Source: Rhizobium sp. SEMIA4064 | GTDB taxonomy: Bacteria > Pseudomonadota > Alphaproteobacteria > Rhizobiales > Rhizobiaceae | Length of the DNA: 64,000 bases | Assembly: GCF_003025035.1 (NCBI RefSeq) | Contig: NZ_PYJN01000001.1 | Coordinates: 1 to 64,000 of the forward strand | Reading direction: 5' to 3' | Shown: one piece after another, positions 29,711 to 41,127 of the stretch | Numbering within the stretch: position 1 is the first letter of the stretch | How the letters are laid out: each line of letters opens with the position of its first letter | Notes under the pieces: generated by a model | The model's input: the letters and a program-made list of their open reading frames with translations, nothing else | The model's database searches: none | Told to the model about the DNA's origin: nothing | Position numbers and translations under genes: made by a program

Positions 29711-30825
29711 CGACCCCATCGCAGGATTTCAGGCTTGAGCCGGCAACCTTCGCCGATCTGAAGGGCTGGAAGGATGACGATCCTTCCGGCCTTTTTCGCG
29801 CCATGGAAGACTGTCGAGCCCATATCAGAGATGTAAAGCCCTATCGCACCGGCGCAGCCGGGCTGACCGCAAATGACCTTCTGGCCCTGCTCGACGAGGC
29901 CAAGGGTTATGAGCCCAGGGATGCCGCCGAGGCCCGAGCCTTCTTCGAAGAACGCTGCCAGCCCTTCTTCATTCGCCGAGGCGACGGCGCCAGAGGTTTC
30001 GTCACTGCTTTCTACGAGCCGGAGATCGCAGTCTCCGCAACGCCGGACGAGACCTATCGCTACCCCTTCTATCGCCGGCCGGACGATCTGATCGACCTCG
30101 ACGACACCAACCGGCCTACGGATCTCGATCCGTCCTATATGTTCGGCCGCCTCAAGGATGGGATCATCTCCGCTTATCCCGATCGTGGCGAGATCGATCG
30201 AGGATATCTGAAGGGCAGGGGCCTGGAGATCGCCTGGGCGAAGTCCGAGGTCGATGTCTTCTTCGTGCATGTCCAGGGAGCGGCGCGATTGCTCTATCCC
30301 GATGGGCGGATGGGTCGCATCACCTATGCCGCCAAGGCCGGTCATCCCTTCTCGGCCGTCGGCCGTCTGCTGATCGAGCGCGGCGTGCTCGACAGGACGA
30401 CGATTTCGATGCAGACGATCCGCGATTGGCTCTATGCCCATCCGCAGGAAGTCGATGAGGTGCTGTGGCACAACAGGTCCTACATCTTCTTTCGTGAGGC
30501 CGATGTCAGCGATGCCTCGCTCGGTCCGATCGCAGCGGCGAAGGTGCCGCTGGTTGCCGGCCGCTCGCTGGCGGTCGACCGGTTGATCCACACCTTTGGC
30601 TTTCCCTTCTTCATCCAGTCGGAAAGCCTGACCCATCTCGATGGCGGCAAGCCTTTTGGGCGGCTGATGCTGGCGCTCGATACCGGCTCGGCGATCGTTG
30701 GCCCGGCGCGTGGGGATATCTTTACCGGTTCCGGCTACGATGCCGGAGAGCTTGCCGGCACCGTGCGCAATGATGCGGATTTTTATATATTGGTTCCGAA
30801 GGCGGCAGCTCAGAGGTTCGGCTGA
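29707..30825 (+). CDS. mltA: MltA-type lytic murein transglycosylase
   Basis: Peptidoglycan-cleaving enzyme of the MltA/3D family, 372 residues. The MltA barrel spans about 75-250, with FVTAFYEPEIAVS (about 99-111) and RGLEIAWAKSEVDVFFVHVQGAARL in it. The C-terminal 3D domain contains LMLALDTGSAIVGPARGD with the catalytic-region Asp. E. coli MltA is an outer-membrane lipoprotein, but this protein starts MTTPSQDFRLEPATF with no signal peptide or lipobox, and there is no longer in-frame start. How it reaches the wall is unclear. Confidence 0.9.
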   Translation: MTTPSQDFRLEPATFADLKGWKDDDPSGLFRAMEDCRAHIRDVKPYRTGAAGLTANDLLALLDEAKGYEPRDAAEARAFFEERCQPFFIRRGDGARGFVTAFYEPEIAVSATPDETYRYPFYRRPDDLIDLDDTNRPTDLDPSYMFGRLKDGIISAYPDRGEIDRGYLKGRGLEIAWAKSEVDVFFVHVQGAARLLYPDGRMGRITYAAKAGHPFSAVGRLLIERGVLDRTTISMQTIRDWLYAHPQEVDEVLWHNRSYIFFREADVSDASLGPIAAAKVPLVAGRSLAVDRLIHTFGFPFFIQSESLTHLDGGKPFGRLMLALDTGSAIVGPARGDIFTGSGYDAGELAGTVRNDADFYILVPKAAAQRFG

Positions 30826-31400
30826 TGGCTTCAGAACGACAGACCAAGGAACGAAAGCTCAGTACGGACGAACGCATCCTCTGGGGCAAGGTGGCGAAAA
30901 GCACCCGGCCGATGCCGGAACGGCTCGCCGATATCGAAGCTTTCGACGAGGTTCTGGCGGCGGAGGCACAGGCCGAAGAGACCGCACGCGCCGCGAAGGC
31001 GACGGTCTCTGCCGATCCGCAAACTGCGCCGGTACCAGCCAAACAACCCTCCGGCACGCATCATCCGCTGGAACGCCCGGTCAAGCGCAAGATCGCCAAG
31101 GGCCGGCTGGCGCTGGAAGCACGGATCGACCTTCACGGGCTGATCCAGAGCGAGGCGCACGCCATGCTCCTCGATTTTCTGCTGCGGGCGCATCAGCGCG
31201 GCCTTCGCCATGTGCTTGTCATCACTGGCAAGGGCAGCTCCATGGGCAGCGAGGGCGCCTTGAAGCGTGCCGTGCCGATGTGGTTTTCCAAGCCGGAATT
31301 CCGGTTCCTGATTTCGTCCTATGAGACGGCGGCGCAGCATCATGGCGGTGATGGCGCTCTCTATATCCGCCTGTCGCGGCTGAAGGGGGAGAGGCTGTGA
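30825..31400 (+). CDS. Smr domain protein (SmrA-like)
   Basis: A 191-residue protein with a C-terminal Smr domain (about 98-190). The conserved DLHG (about 103-106) and the GKG block in LVITGKGSS are the family's nuclease-like signature. The N-terminal 95 residues are charged and Ala/Glu-rich, probably disordered. Smr domains act on nucleic acids, and ribosome-linked RNA endonucleases are known in the family; the substrate here is unknown. It overlaps mltA by one base and the next gene by 4 bases, which indicates one transcript. Confidence 0.88.
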   Translation: MASERQTKERKLSTDERILWGKVAKSTRPMPERLADIEAFDEVLAAEAQAEETARAAKATVSADPQTAPVPAKQPSGTHHPLERPVKRKIAKGRLALEARIDLHGLIQSEAHAMLLDFLLRAHQRGLRHVLVITGKGSSMGSEGALKRAVPMWFSKPEFRFLISSYETAAQHHGGDGALYIRLSRLKGERL

Positions 31401-31762
31401 CCCCCTTCGGCGAAGCGGTGAGAAAACTCAGGGCGCGCAAGGGTGTCTCGCAGAAGGAAATGGCCGCGGCCTTGAATGTGACTCCGGCTTATTTATCCGC
31501 CTTAGAACATGGAAAGCGCGGTACGCCGACCTTCGATCTGCTGCAGCGTATCGCCGGATACTTCAACATCATCTGGGATGAGGCCGAGGAATTGTTCCTG
31601 CTGGCGCGCTTTTCCGACCCGCGCGTCGTCGTCGATACCTCTGGCCTGGCGCCCGAATATACGGCCTTTGTCAATCGGTTGGCAGGCCAGATTCGCGGTC
31701 TCGATGCAGCAACGATCAGGGAGCTGTCCCAGCTTCTCGAAAATGCCGGTAAAAGCGGCTGA
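31397..31762 (+). CDS. XRE-family helix-turn-helix protein
   Basis: A 121-residue regulator with an XRE/Cro HTH at about 5-60: LRARKGVSQKEMAAALNV then TPAYLSALEHGKRG, followed by a small helical C-terminal domain (about 65-118) with no known ligand. GTG 31397 overlaps the Smr gene stop as GTGA. It sits upstream of gyrB at a fixed place in rhizobial genomes, but its target is unknown. Gene order hints at no specific regulon. Confidence 0.85.
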   Translation: MTPFGEAVRKLRARKGVSQKEMAAALNVTPAYLSALEHGKRGTPTFDLLQRIAGYFNIIWDEAEELFLLARFSDPRVVVDTSGLAPEYTAFVNRLAGQIRGLDAATIRELSQLLENAGKSG

Positions 31763-31810
31763 AAACCGCCTTAATCCCCTGCTTTATGCCTGATATGAGG
31801 GGCCTTCCAT

Positions 31811-31840
31811 TTGGAAGTTCGGGGCGAAACATCCTATATT
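31811..31840 (+). promoter_or_regulatory. Candidate gyrB promoter
   Basis: TTGGAA (31811-31816) and TATATT (31835-31840) are spaced by 18 bases, 72 bases upstream of the gyrB ATG at 31912. Spacing and hexamers are acceptable for sigma-70. There is no other gene in the 149-base gap. Confidence 0.4.
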
Positions 31841-31911
31841 CAGGGAAAGAAAAACCGCTGATTCGGCAGTGATCGGCAGGGTTCTCTAAAACACTGGAAA
31901 GACTTCAATAA

Positions 31912-34347
<2,436 letters not shown>

Positions 34348-34368
34348 TCGCTGATTTCAGAAATTAAA

Positions 34369-34400
34369 AAAGGCCCGCCTGAAACATCGGGCGGGCCTTT
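34369..34400. terminator. Terminator between gyrB and nitroreductase
   Basis: An 11-base GC-rich stem (34369-34379 with 34390-34400) and a 10-base loop. The right arm ends in TTT after the stem and the left arm is preceded by AAAAA, so it can serve both gyrB (rightward) and the convergent nitroreductase gene. Confidence 0.88.
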
Positions 34401-34415
34401 GCATTTCAAGATCAA

Positions 34416-35015
34416 CTACTTGGCGATAAAGGTGCCGTTAAAGGCAACTTCGGAAAGCGGCTTGCGATGGTTCGGCACTTCGCGTTCCCTCAGCTTCTCC
34501 GGAAGCTGATCCTTGTCGCCAATCTTGCCGATCGCAACGGCAGCCTCGACGCGGAAGCCTTCCGGGATACCAAGAACCTCATAGGATTTCTCGACATGGA
34601 AACCACCCATGCCGTGAGCTGCGTAGCCGGCTAGGTGCGCCTGTAGCGCCAAGAAGCCCCAAGCTGTACCAGTGTCGAAGGAGTGGCTGTAGTTGGGCTT
34701 CTGTTCGGCCGAGCCGAGTTCGCCGTTATGGGTGCGCGAAACGACGAAAAGCAGCGCTGCGGCGGATTTCGCCCAGCCCTGGTTGAACTCGATCAGCAGA
34801 TCGAGGAATTTCTCCCAGTTCTCCGAGCCGCGCAGCGCGTAGACGAAGCGCCAGGGCTGCATATTGGAGGCGGACGGCGCCCAATGGGCGGCTTCCAATA
34901 TGGTCAGGAGATCGGCCTCCGGCATGGTTTCGTTGGAATAGGCACGCGGCGACCAACGGTCGAGAAAGAGCTTGTCGATCGGATATTGCGATTCGCGGGA
35001 ATTGCTGGACGTCAT
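34416..35015 (-). CDS. Nitroreductase family FMN protein
   Basis: A 199-residue member of the nitroreductase/FMN family, which reduces quinones and nitro compounds with NAD(P)H. The FMN-binding RWSPRAYSN (about 20-28), the AHWAPSASNMQPWRFVY block (about 43-59) and the GGFHVEKSYEVLGIPEGF region near the C-terminus are typical. No signal peptide, so cytosolic. Together with the DUF2218 and glutathionyl-hydroquinone reductase genes it forms a small redox/detoxification group. The natural substrate is unknown. Confidence 0.88.
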   Translation of the reverse strand: MTSSNSRESQYPIDKLFLDRWSPRAYSNETMPEADLLTILEAAHWAPSASNMQPWRFVYALRGSENWEKFLDLLIEFNQGWAKSAAALLFVVSRTHNGELGSAEQKPNYSHSFDTGTAWGFLALQAHLAGYAAHGMGGFHVEKSYEVLGIPEGFRVEAAVAIGKIGDKDQLPEKLREREVPNHRKPLSEVAFNGTFIAK

Positions 35016-35096
35016 AAGATTCTTTCCATCTGAGGAAGGCAGTCGCGGACCGTTGGGAGCGGAAAGGCGACCGGCCTTGGCGGATACGAGGCGAAC

Positions 35097-35396
35097 CTAT
35101 ACCCGGCTTGCATCCGCAGTCCAGACCACGTCGAGTTCTTCGCGGAAGGCAAATCGCTTGAGGTGATCGGTCACCACATTCTGCATGCGCTCGAGATCCT
35201 GCGGATTTTCGACGTGCAGGGTCATTCGCAAAACGGAGGCATCGGCCGCGAATTCGACAGAGGTTTCAGGGCTGAACGGCACTTTGCCGGCGGTTTCGTT
35301 GAATTCGACGGTGAATCGGTGGCTCCAGTGCTTGCAAAGCTGCTGCAGATAGCGGCTGGCATGCTCGGTTTTCACGGAAGAAACGGAAGTAGGCAT
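35097..35396 (-). CDS. DUF2218 protein
   Basis: A 99-residue protein of the DUF2218 family: SVKTEHASRYLQQLCKHWSH at about 7-26 followed by beta-rich sequence and a C-terminal ENPQDLERMQNVVTDHLKRFAF. Family members are often found near siderophore or metal genes, and the His pattern suggests metal or small-molecule binding, but no function is established. ATG 35396 was chosen from the family's usual start; an in-frame extension upstream is unlikely. Confidence 0.78.
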   Translation of the reverse strand: MPTSVSSVKTEHASRYLQQLCKHWSHRFTVEFNETAGKVPFSPETSVEFAADASVLRMTLHVENPQDLERMQNVVTDHLKRFAFREELDVVWTADASRV

Positions 35397-35550
35397 AGGG
35401 CGCTCCAATAACTGGAATTTGTCAGGCAAGTTTATAGTCGCATCAGGTCTCGCCCGGTAGACAGTCTGTTTCAACATTGCGTTATTTCGGTGAAACCCGA
35501 TTTCGCTATGATCCCCGGCGTCAAAACGCGCGCGAATTGGAGACAGAACC

Positions 35551-36504
35551 GTGCTGGTGAGCGGAAAGTGGATGGAAGACTGGCAGCCGGTCCAGGCCAA
35601 GGATGAAAAGGGCGGCTTCGTTCGCCAGACCTCAAGCTTCCGCAATTGGGTGACATTAGATGGGCGGCCGGGCCCGACGGGTGAGGGTGGTTTTGCTGCC
35701 GAAGCCGGCCGTTATCATCTCTACGTCGCTCTCATCTGCCCCTGGGCCTCTCGCACGCTCATCGGCCGCAAGTTGAAGGGCTTGGAAGATGCCATTTCCG
35801 TATCGGTGGTCGAGCCGGCCTTGAGCAAGCAAGGCTGGCGCTTCGGCAATTACCCCGGCGCGACCGACGATCCGGTCAACGATGCCAGCTATATGCATGA
35901 AATCTATACGAAGGCCGATCCGCTCTTCTCTGGCCGTGCCACCGTGCCGGTGCTTTGGGACAAGCGGAAGAGCACGATCGTCAACAACGAATCCGCCGAT
36001 ATCCTGCGCATGTTGAACGACGGTTTCGGCGATCTCGCCCGCCATGCGATCGATCTTTATCCGGCCGGTCAGCGTGAAGCCATCGATGCTTTCAACGCCC
36101 GCATCTATCCGGTCCTCAACAATGGCGTCTACCGCGCCGGCTTTGCGACGACACAGATCGCCTATGAGGAAGCCTTCCGCGATGTCTTCGATTGCCTCGA
36201 TCGGGTCGAAGGCGAGCTGGAAGGCAAGGATTTCCTCTTTGCCGGTCACCCGACCGAAAGCGATATCCGGCTTTTCGTCACGCTCGTTCGCTTTGATGTT
36301 GCCTATCACGGCCTATTCAAATGCAATCTCCACCGGCTGTCGGACTATGCCAATCTCCAGGCCTTCTGCCGTCGCATGCTCGACTGGCCGGGCGTTGCCG
36401 AGACCGTCAGCTTCGATCATATCAAGCGCGGTTACTATTCGATCGCCGCGCTCAATCCGACGGGAATTGTGCCGGCAGGCCCGGCGCTCGACGAGCTTTT
36501 CTGA
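35551..36504 (+). CDS. Glutathionyl-hydroquinone reductase (YqjG-like)
   Basis: A 317-residue glutathione S-transferase of the Xi class, which uses glutathione to reduce glutathionylated hydroquinones. The catalytic CPWA motif is at 63-66 in ALICPWASRTL. The N-terminal region reads GGFVRQTSSFRNWV, and the GST C-terminal helical domain (about 170-300) has DIRLFVTLVRFD. The start is GTG 35551 with GGAG eight bases upstream. It follows DUF2218 divergently, so the 154-base gap must hold both promoters. Confidence 0.9.
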   Translation: MLVSGKWMEDWQPVQAKDEKGGFVRQTSSFRNWVTLDGRPGPTGEGGFAAEAGRYHLYVALICPWASRTLIGRKLKGLEDAISVSVVEPALSKQGWRFGNYPGATDDPVNDASYMHEIYTKADPLFSGRATVPVLWDKRKSTIVNNESADILRMLNDGFGDLARHAIDLYPAGQREAIDAFNARIYPVLNNGVYRAGFATTQIAYEEAFRDVFDCLDRVEGELEGKDFLFAGHPTESDIRLFVTLVRFDVAYHGLFKCNLHRLSDYANLQAFCRRMLDWPGVAETVSFDHIKRGYYSIAALNPTGIVPAGPALDELF

Positions 36505-36568
36505 TACTCGACCGGCTCCGAAAACCGGTCTAAGGTCAGCCTCTGTCTGACGGAGCCAGGAGGCGGTC

Positions 36569-37987
36569 ATGAACTGGGAGGAATTTCGGCGCTGGTCGGA
36601 AAAGGCGGCGGATTGGGGTGCGGACTATCGCGCATCGCTCCGCGACCGGCCTGTGCGGGCCCAGACGGCGCCGGGCGAAATCGCCGCGCATATCGCCGGC
36701 TCTCCACCCGAAACCGGCGAGGCGATGGAGGATATCTTCAAGGATTTTGAGGATATCCTCGTTCCCGGTATGACGCACTGGCAGCATCCGCGCTTCTTCG
36801 CCTATTTCCCCGCCAATGCCGCCCCGGTCTCGGTCATTGCCGAATATCTCGTCAGCGCGATCGCTGCCCAATGCATGCTCTGGCAGACCTCGCCATCCGC
36901 CACCGAGTTGGAAACCAAGGTGGTCGATTGGCTGCGCCAAGCCCTCGGCCTCCCCGACAGTTTCACAGGCGTCATCCAGGATTCCGCCTCCACGGCGACG
37001 CTGGCGGCCGTGTTGGTCATGCGCGAAAGGGCGCTTGGCTGGCAGGGCAACAGCCAAGGCCTCGCGGCGAACAAAGCGGTGCGGATCTATTGCACCGATC
37101 AGGTCCACACGTCGATCGATCGCGCCATCTGGATATCCGGCGTCGGGTCGGAGAACTTGGTCCGCATTCCCTCCGGCGGCCCGAACAGCGCGATGGACAC
37201 GCAGGCATTGGCGGCGGCGATCGAGCGCGATCGCGCGGCGGGCCTGCTGCCGGCCGGCGTGATTCCCTGCGTCGGCGGCACCAGCATCGGCGGCTGCGAC
37301 GATATCGCTGCGGTCGTCGACGTCGCTCACCGTTATGGGCTTTATGTGCATGTCGACGCTGCCTGGGCCGGTTCGGCGATGATCTGCCCGGAATTCCGGA
37401 CGCTGTGGCAGGGTGTCGAGCAAGCCGATTCCGTCGTCTTCAATCCGCATAAGTGGCTTGGCGCCCAGTTCGATTGCTCAGTCCAGTTCATCCGCGAACC
37501 GGAATCCCTGGTGCGTACGCTGGCAATCCATCCGGAATTTCTGCGCACCCATGGCCATGATGGCATTACCAATTATTCGGAATGGTCGGTGCCGCTCGGT
37601 CGCCGCTTCCGTGCTCTGAAACTCTGGTTCCTGCTGCGCTATCATGGCCTCGAAGGGTTGCGGACGATGATCCGCAATCATGTCTCCTGGTCGCAGAATC
37701 TGGCTAAGCGTCTGGCCGCCGAGCTGGATTTCGAGATCGTCACCCAACCATTCCTGTCGCTGTTCTCCTTCGATCACAAGGCGCCTGCCGGCATGGATCA
37801 AGAAGAGCACACGCAACGCCTGATCGCGGCGATCAACAATGACGGCCGCATCTATCTGACGCAGACCCGTGTCGGCGGTCGATTGGTCATCCGTTTCCAG
37901 GCCGGCCAGTTCGAGGCGACGACGGAGGACATCGATACGGCCTTCGACGTCATCGTCGAAATCGCTAGATCGCTGCCTACAAGCTAG
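36569..37987 (+). CDS. PLP-dependent group II amino-acid decarboxylase
   Basis: A 472-residue PLP enzyme of the aromatic-L-amino-acid / group II decarboxylase family. The PLP lysine is K295 in FNPHKWLG, and HVDAAWAG (about 262-269) has the Asp that binds the pyridine nitrogen. The N-terminal domain includes MTHWQHPRFFAYFPAN. The substrate (tryptophan, tyrosine, DOPA or other) cannot be read from sequence alone. AGGAGG lies six bases upstream of ATG 36569. A weak GC-rich hairpin (36510-36530) separates it from the reductase gene. Confidence 0.88.
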   Translation: MNWEEFRRWSEKAADWGADYRASLRDRPVRAQTAPGEIAAHIAGSPPETGEAMEDIFKDFEDILVPGMTHWQHPRFFAYFPANAAPVSVIAEYLVSAIAAQCMLWQTSPSATELETKVVDWLRQALGLPDSFTGVIQDSASTATLAAVLVMRERALGWQGNSQGLAANKAVRIYCTDQVHTSIDRAIWISGVGSENLVRIPSGGPNSAMDTQALAAAIERDRAAGLLPAGVIPCVGGTSIGGCDDIAAVVDVAHRYGLYVHVDAAWAGSAMICPEFRTLWQGVEQADSVVFNPHKWLGAQFDCSVQFIREPESLVRTLAIHPEFLRTHGHDGITNYSEWSVPLGRRFRALKLWFLLRYHGLEGLRTMIRNHVSWSQNLAKRLAAELDFEIVTQPFLSLFSFDHKAPAGMDQEEHTQRLIAAINNDGRIYLTQTRVGGRLVIRFQAGQFEATTEDIDTAFDVIVEIARSLPTS

Positions 37988-38112
37988 GGGCGCTGTTTTT
38001 CCAGCGGAGAGCCATACTAGGCTCTCCGAAATCGATGGGTGACACTGGTGAATAATTCGTTCATATACGGTGAAACCAATCTCGTCTTTGAAAATGCAGG
38101 GAAGGAAGACCC

Positions 38113-38955
38113 ATGAAATTGTTGCGTGTTGGCGAAGCCGGCAAGGAAAAGCCGGCGCTTCTGGATAGCGACGGCAAGATCCGCGATCTCTCCGCTCATG
38201 TCGCCGATATCGGCGGCGAGGCGATTTCGCCCGCCGGTCTGGCGAAGATCGCCGCCCTCGATCCGAAGAGCCTGCCGGAACTGGCCGAAGGCCGTATCGG
38301 CGCCTGCGTCGCCGGCACCGGCAAGTTTATCTGCATCGGCCTGAACTTCTCCGACCATGCCGCCGAAACCGGCGCCACCGTACCGCCGGAGCCGATCATC
38401 TTCATGAAGGCCACCTCCGCCATCGTCGGCCCGAACGACAACGTGCTGATCCCGCGTGGCTCGGAAAAGACCGATTGGGAAGTCGAACTCGGCGTCGTCA
38501 TCGGCAAGACGGCGAAATATGTCAACGAAGCCGATGCGCTGGATTATGTCGCCGGTTACTGCGTCTCCCACGATGTCTCCGAACGCGCCTTCCAGACCGA
38601 GCGTTCGGGACAGTGGACCAAGGGCAAGTCCTGCGACACCTTCGGCCCGATCGGCCCCTGGCTCGTCACCAAGGATGAAGTCGCCGATCCGCAGAAGCTC
38701 GGCATGTGGCTGAAGGTCAACGGCAAGACGATGCAGAACGGCTCGACCAAGACCATGGTCTATGGCGTTGCCTATCTCGTCTCCTATCTCAGCCAGTTCA
38801 TGTCGCTGCATCCGGGCGACGTCATCTCCACCGGCACGCCTCCGGGCGTCGGCATGGGCATGAAGCCACCGCAATATCTGAAGCCCGGCGACGTCGTCGA
38901 ACTCGGCATGGAAGGTCTCGGCGCGCAGCGCCAAACCTTCCTGGCCGACGCTTGA
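38113..38955 (+). CDS. Fumarylacetoacetate hydrolase family protein
   Basis: A 280-residue FAH-fold hydrolase or lyase. Metal ligands of the family fit E123 and E125 in DWEVELGVV and D154 in SHDVSERAF. PPEPIIFMKATSAIVGPND and DVISTGTPPGVGMGMKPP are typical of the ureidoglycolate lyase / 2-keto-pentenoate hydratase type. The exact reaction is unknown; it could be a catabolic acylpyruvase. It is a single gene with a strong terminator downstream. Confidence 0.87.
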   Translation: MKLLRVGEAGKEKPALLDSDGKIRDLSAHVADIGGEAISPAGLAKIAALDPKSLPELAEGRIGACVAGTGKFICIGLNFSDHAAETGATVPPEPIIFMKATSAIVGPNDNVLIPRGSEKTDWEVELGVVIGKTAKYVNEADALDYVAGYCVSHDVSERAFQTERSGQWTKGKSCDTFGPIGPWLVTKDEVADPQKLGMWLKVNGKTMQNGSTKTMVYGVAYLVSYLSQFMSLHPGDVISTGTPPGVGMGMKPPQYLKPGDVVELGMEGLGAQRQTFLADA

Positions 38956-39000
38956 TGAACGTGCACGATCAGGAACTTTAACGTTTTGAGACCATTATTG

Positions 39001-39030
39001 ATGCCGGAGACGTAATTCTCCGGCATTTTT
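39001..39030 (+). terminator. Intrinsic terminator after the FAA hydrolase gene
   Basis: A perfect 10-base stem (39001-39010 with 39017-39026), 6-base loop and a T-run at 39026-39030. It lies 45 bases past the stop. The rest of the 209-base gap to phaZ presumably holds the phaZ promoter. Confidence 0.9.
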
Positions 39031-39164
39031 GCGTGCGCAAGATTCCGAAAGGGTTATGTTGCCCTGCAACAAAAGCTGCTAGTCTCGATAAAAGAGTTTT
39101 TCATGGATGAGGGTCGCGCTGGGGGAGCGTTCTTCGTCTGATCACCTCGAAAGGTAATGATTTT

Positions 39165-40439
39165 ATGTTTTATCAGCTCTATGAACTCAATCATGCCGCC
39201 CTCGCACCTTTCCGCGCCGCTGCCGACATGATGCGCCTGGCCTATGCCAATCCCCTCAATCCGCTGTCCCATACGATGCTCGGCCGTACGGTGACCGCAA
39301 GTCTCGAAGTCTTCGAGCGCACCACCCGGCGCTATGGCAAGCCGGAATTCGGTCTGCATGAAACCTCGATCGGGGGTAAGCAGGTTTCGGTCCACGAAAA
39401 GATCGTCTGGAACAAGCCCTTCTGCAATCTGATCCATTTTGAGCGCAGCCTGCCGGCCGGCCATGGCAGCGATCCGCGTATCCTGATCGTCGCGCCGATG
39501 TCGGGTCACTATGCGACGCTGCTGCGCGGCACCGTGGAAGCGCTGCTGCCGAGCGCCGATATCTACATCACCGACTGGATCGATGCCCGTATGGTGCCGA
39601 TGACCGAGGGCACCTTCGATCTGGAAGACTACATCGATTACGTCATCGAGATGCTGCATCATCTCGGGCCGGACACCCATGTCATTGCCGTCTGTCAGCC
39701 CTCCGTGCCGGTTCTGGCCGCAGCCGCGGTGATGGAAGCGGCCGGCGATCCGCTGTCGCCTTCGTCGATGACGCTGATGGGCGGCCCGATCGACACGCGC
39801 ATCAATCCGACAGCCGTGAACCAGCTCGCCAAGGACAGGCCGCTCGAATGGTTCGCCGACAATGTCGTCATGAACGTGCCCTGGCCGCAGCCGGGCTTCA
39901 TGCGCCCGGTCTATCCCGGCTTCCTGCAGCTCTCCGGCTTCATGTCAATGAACCTCGACCGGCACATGATTGCACATAAGGACTTCTTCATGCACCTCGT
40001 CAAGAACGACGGCGAGCCGGAGAAACACCGCGATTTCTACGACGAATATCTGGCAGTCATGGATTTGACGGCGGAATTCTACCTGCAAACCGTCGATCAG
40101 GTGTTCATAAAGCATGCGCTGCCGAAGGGCGAGCTGGCGCATCGCGGCCAGCGCGTCGATCCGACGGCGATCCGCAATGTGGCACTGCTGACGGTAGAAG
40201 GCGAAAACGACGACATTTCCGGCGTCGGCCAGACCAAGGCGGCGCAGACCATCTGCACCAATATCCCTGAGGATATGCGGATGCACTATCTGCAGCCGGA
40301 TGTCGGACACTACGGCGTCTTCAACGGCTCGCGTTTCCGTCGCGAAATCGCGCCGCGCATCGTCGCTTTCACCCGGGAACACAGCCGCACCGGAAAGCCG
40401 GTCGTCAAACGTGTGATCAAGGGCGGAAAATCCGCCTGA
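39165..40439 (+). CDS. phaZ: Intracellular polyhydroxyalkanoate (PHB) depolymerase PhaZ
   Basis: A 424-residue intracellular depolymerase that hydrolyses stored polyhydroxybutyrate. The nucleophile box has a cysteine, VCQPSVP with C177, rather than serine, as in Ralstonia-type PhaZa. The fold is alpha/beta hydrolase: LIVAPMSGHYATLLRGT comes earlier and EGENDDISGVGQT carries the acid residue; a VGHYGVFNGSRFR block near the end holds the His. No signal peptide, so it acts on granules inside the cell. AAAGG is upstream of ATG 39165. Confidence 0.92.
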   Translation: MFYQLYELNHAALAPFRAAADMMRLAYANPLNPLSHTMLGRTVTASLEVFERTTRRYGKPEFGLHETSIGGKQVSVHEKIVWNKPFCNLIHFERSLPAGHGSDPRILIVAPMSGHYATLLRGTVEALLPSADIYITDWIDARMVPMTEGTFDLEDYIDYVIEMLHHLGPDTHVIAVCQPSVPVLAAAAVMEAAGDPLSPSSMTLMGGPIDTRINPTAVNQLAKDRPLEWFADNVVMNVPWPQPGFMRPVYPGFLQLSGFMSMNLDRHMIAHKDFFMHLVKNDGEPEKHRDFYDEYLAVMDLTAEFYLQTVDQVFIKHALPKGELAHRGQRVDPTAIRNVALLTVEGENDDISGVGQTKAAQTICTNIPEDMRMHYLQPDVGHYGVFNGSRFRREIAPRIVAFTREHSRTGKPVVKRVIKGGKSA

Positions 40440-40597
40440 AATTGCAAAGAATTAGCTTTTGTTGAATTATTGGGCCGGATTCAAAGGCTTGTCCGATTTT
40501 CCGGCTAAAAGGCATTGAAGGCTCACGAAGAGGTTACCATCTCGATTCCAGCGGTTCGGCATGTGGCCGGGCCGCTCTACTGCGAGGATACCTCACG

Positions 40598-41038
40598 ATG
40601 AACCACCAGTCAGCATTGCTTCGCCCGGATTGGACTCCGGCTACCATTGCCCTGATGATACTTGGCTTCGTGGTCTTCTGGCCTCTGGGTCTCGCCATGC
40701 TTGCCTATATTCTCTTCGGCGAACGCCTGAGAGATTTCAAACGGGATGTGAACCAGAGGGCCGACGGCATGTTTGCCGGCTGCGGCCGCCACCGCGGTCG
40801 TTATCGCCAGCATTTCTCCACCGGCAATGTCGCCTTCGACGATTGGCGGCGGGCAGAGCTGGAGCGCCTCGAAGAGGAGCGCCGCAAACTCGATGAAATG
40901 CGCGCCGAGTTCGACACCTATGTCCGCGAACTCCGACGCGCCAAGGATCAGGAAGAGTTCGACCGTTTCATGCGCGACCGCAACAACGTCAAGCGCAATG
41001 ATGAGAACGGCCCGGCTTCCGAATTTAAGACGCCGTAA
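40598..41038 (+). CDS. DUF2852 membrane protein
   Basis: A 146-residue alphaproteobacterial DUF2852 protein. One membrane helix (about 16-40, ALMILGFVVFWPLGLAMLAYILF) follows a short cytosolic start; a middle Gly/Arg/His segment (about 56-70) leads to a charged coiled coil (about 83-130, RRAELERLEEERRKLDEMRA). Function unknown. It has its own terminator and no obvious operon partner. The family is mostly found in Rhizobiales, so it supports the organism call. Confidence 0.82.
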   Translation: MNHQSALLRPDWTPATIALMILGFVVFWPLGLAMLAYILFGERLRDFKRDVNQRADGMFAGCGRHRGRYRQHFSTGNVAFDDWRRAELERLEEERRKLDEMRAEFDTYVRELRRAKDQEEFDRFMRDRNNVKRNDENGPASEFKTP

Positions 41039-41060
41039 TTGCAACAGCTTTTCCAGTCAG

Positions 41061-41089
41061 AACCGGCATCCGGCGATGCCGGTTTTTCT
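41061..41089. terminator. Terminator after DUF2852 gene
   Basis: A 10-base stem (41061-41070 with 41075-41084) with a CGGC loop, then TTTCTT. Located 22 bases past the stop and 39 bases before the next gene. Confidence 0.87.
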
Positions 41090-41127
41090 TTGCCAGAAAC
41101 CCACGCGAATCGTATAAAACTGCTTTC

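Noticed and set aside
36510..36530. Short hairpin between hydroquinone reductase and decarboxylase genes
   Set aside because: A 6-base stem with no T-tract; too weak to call a terminator.
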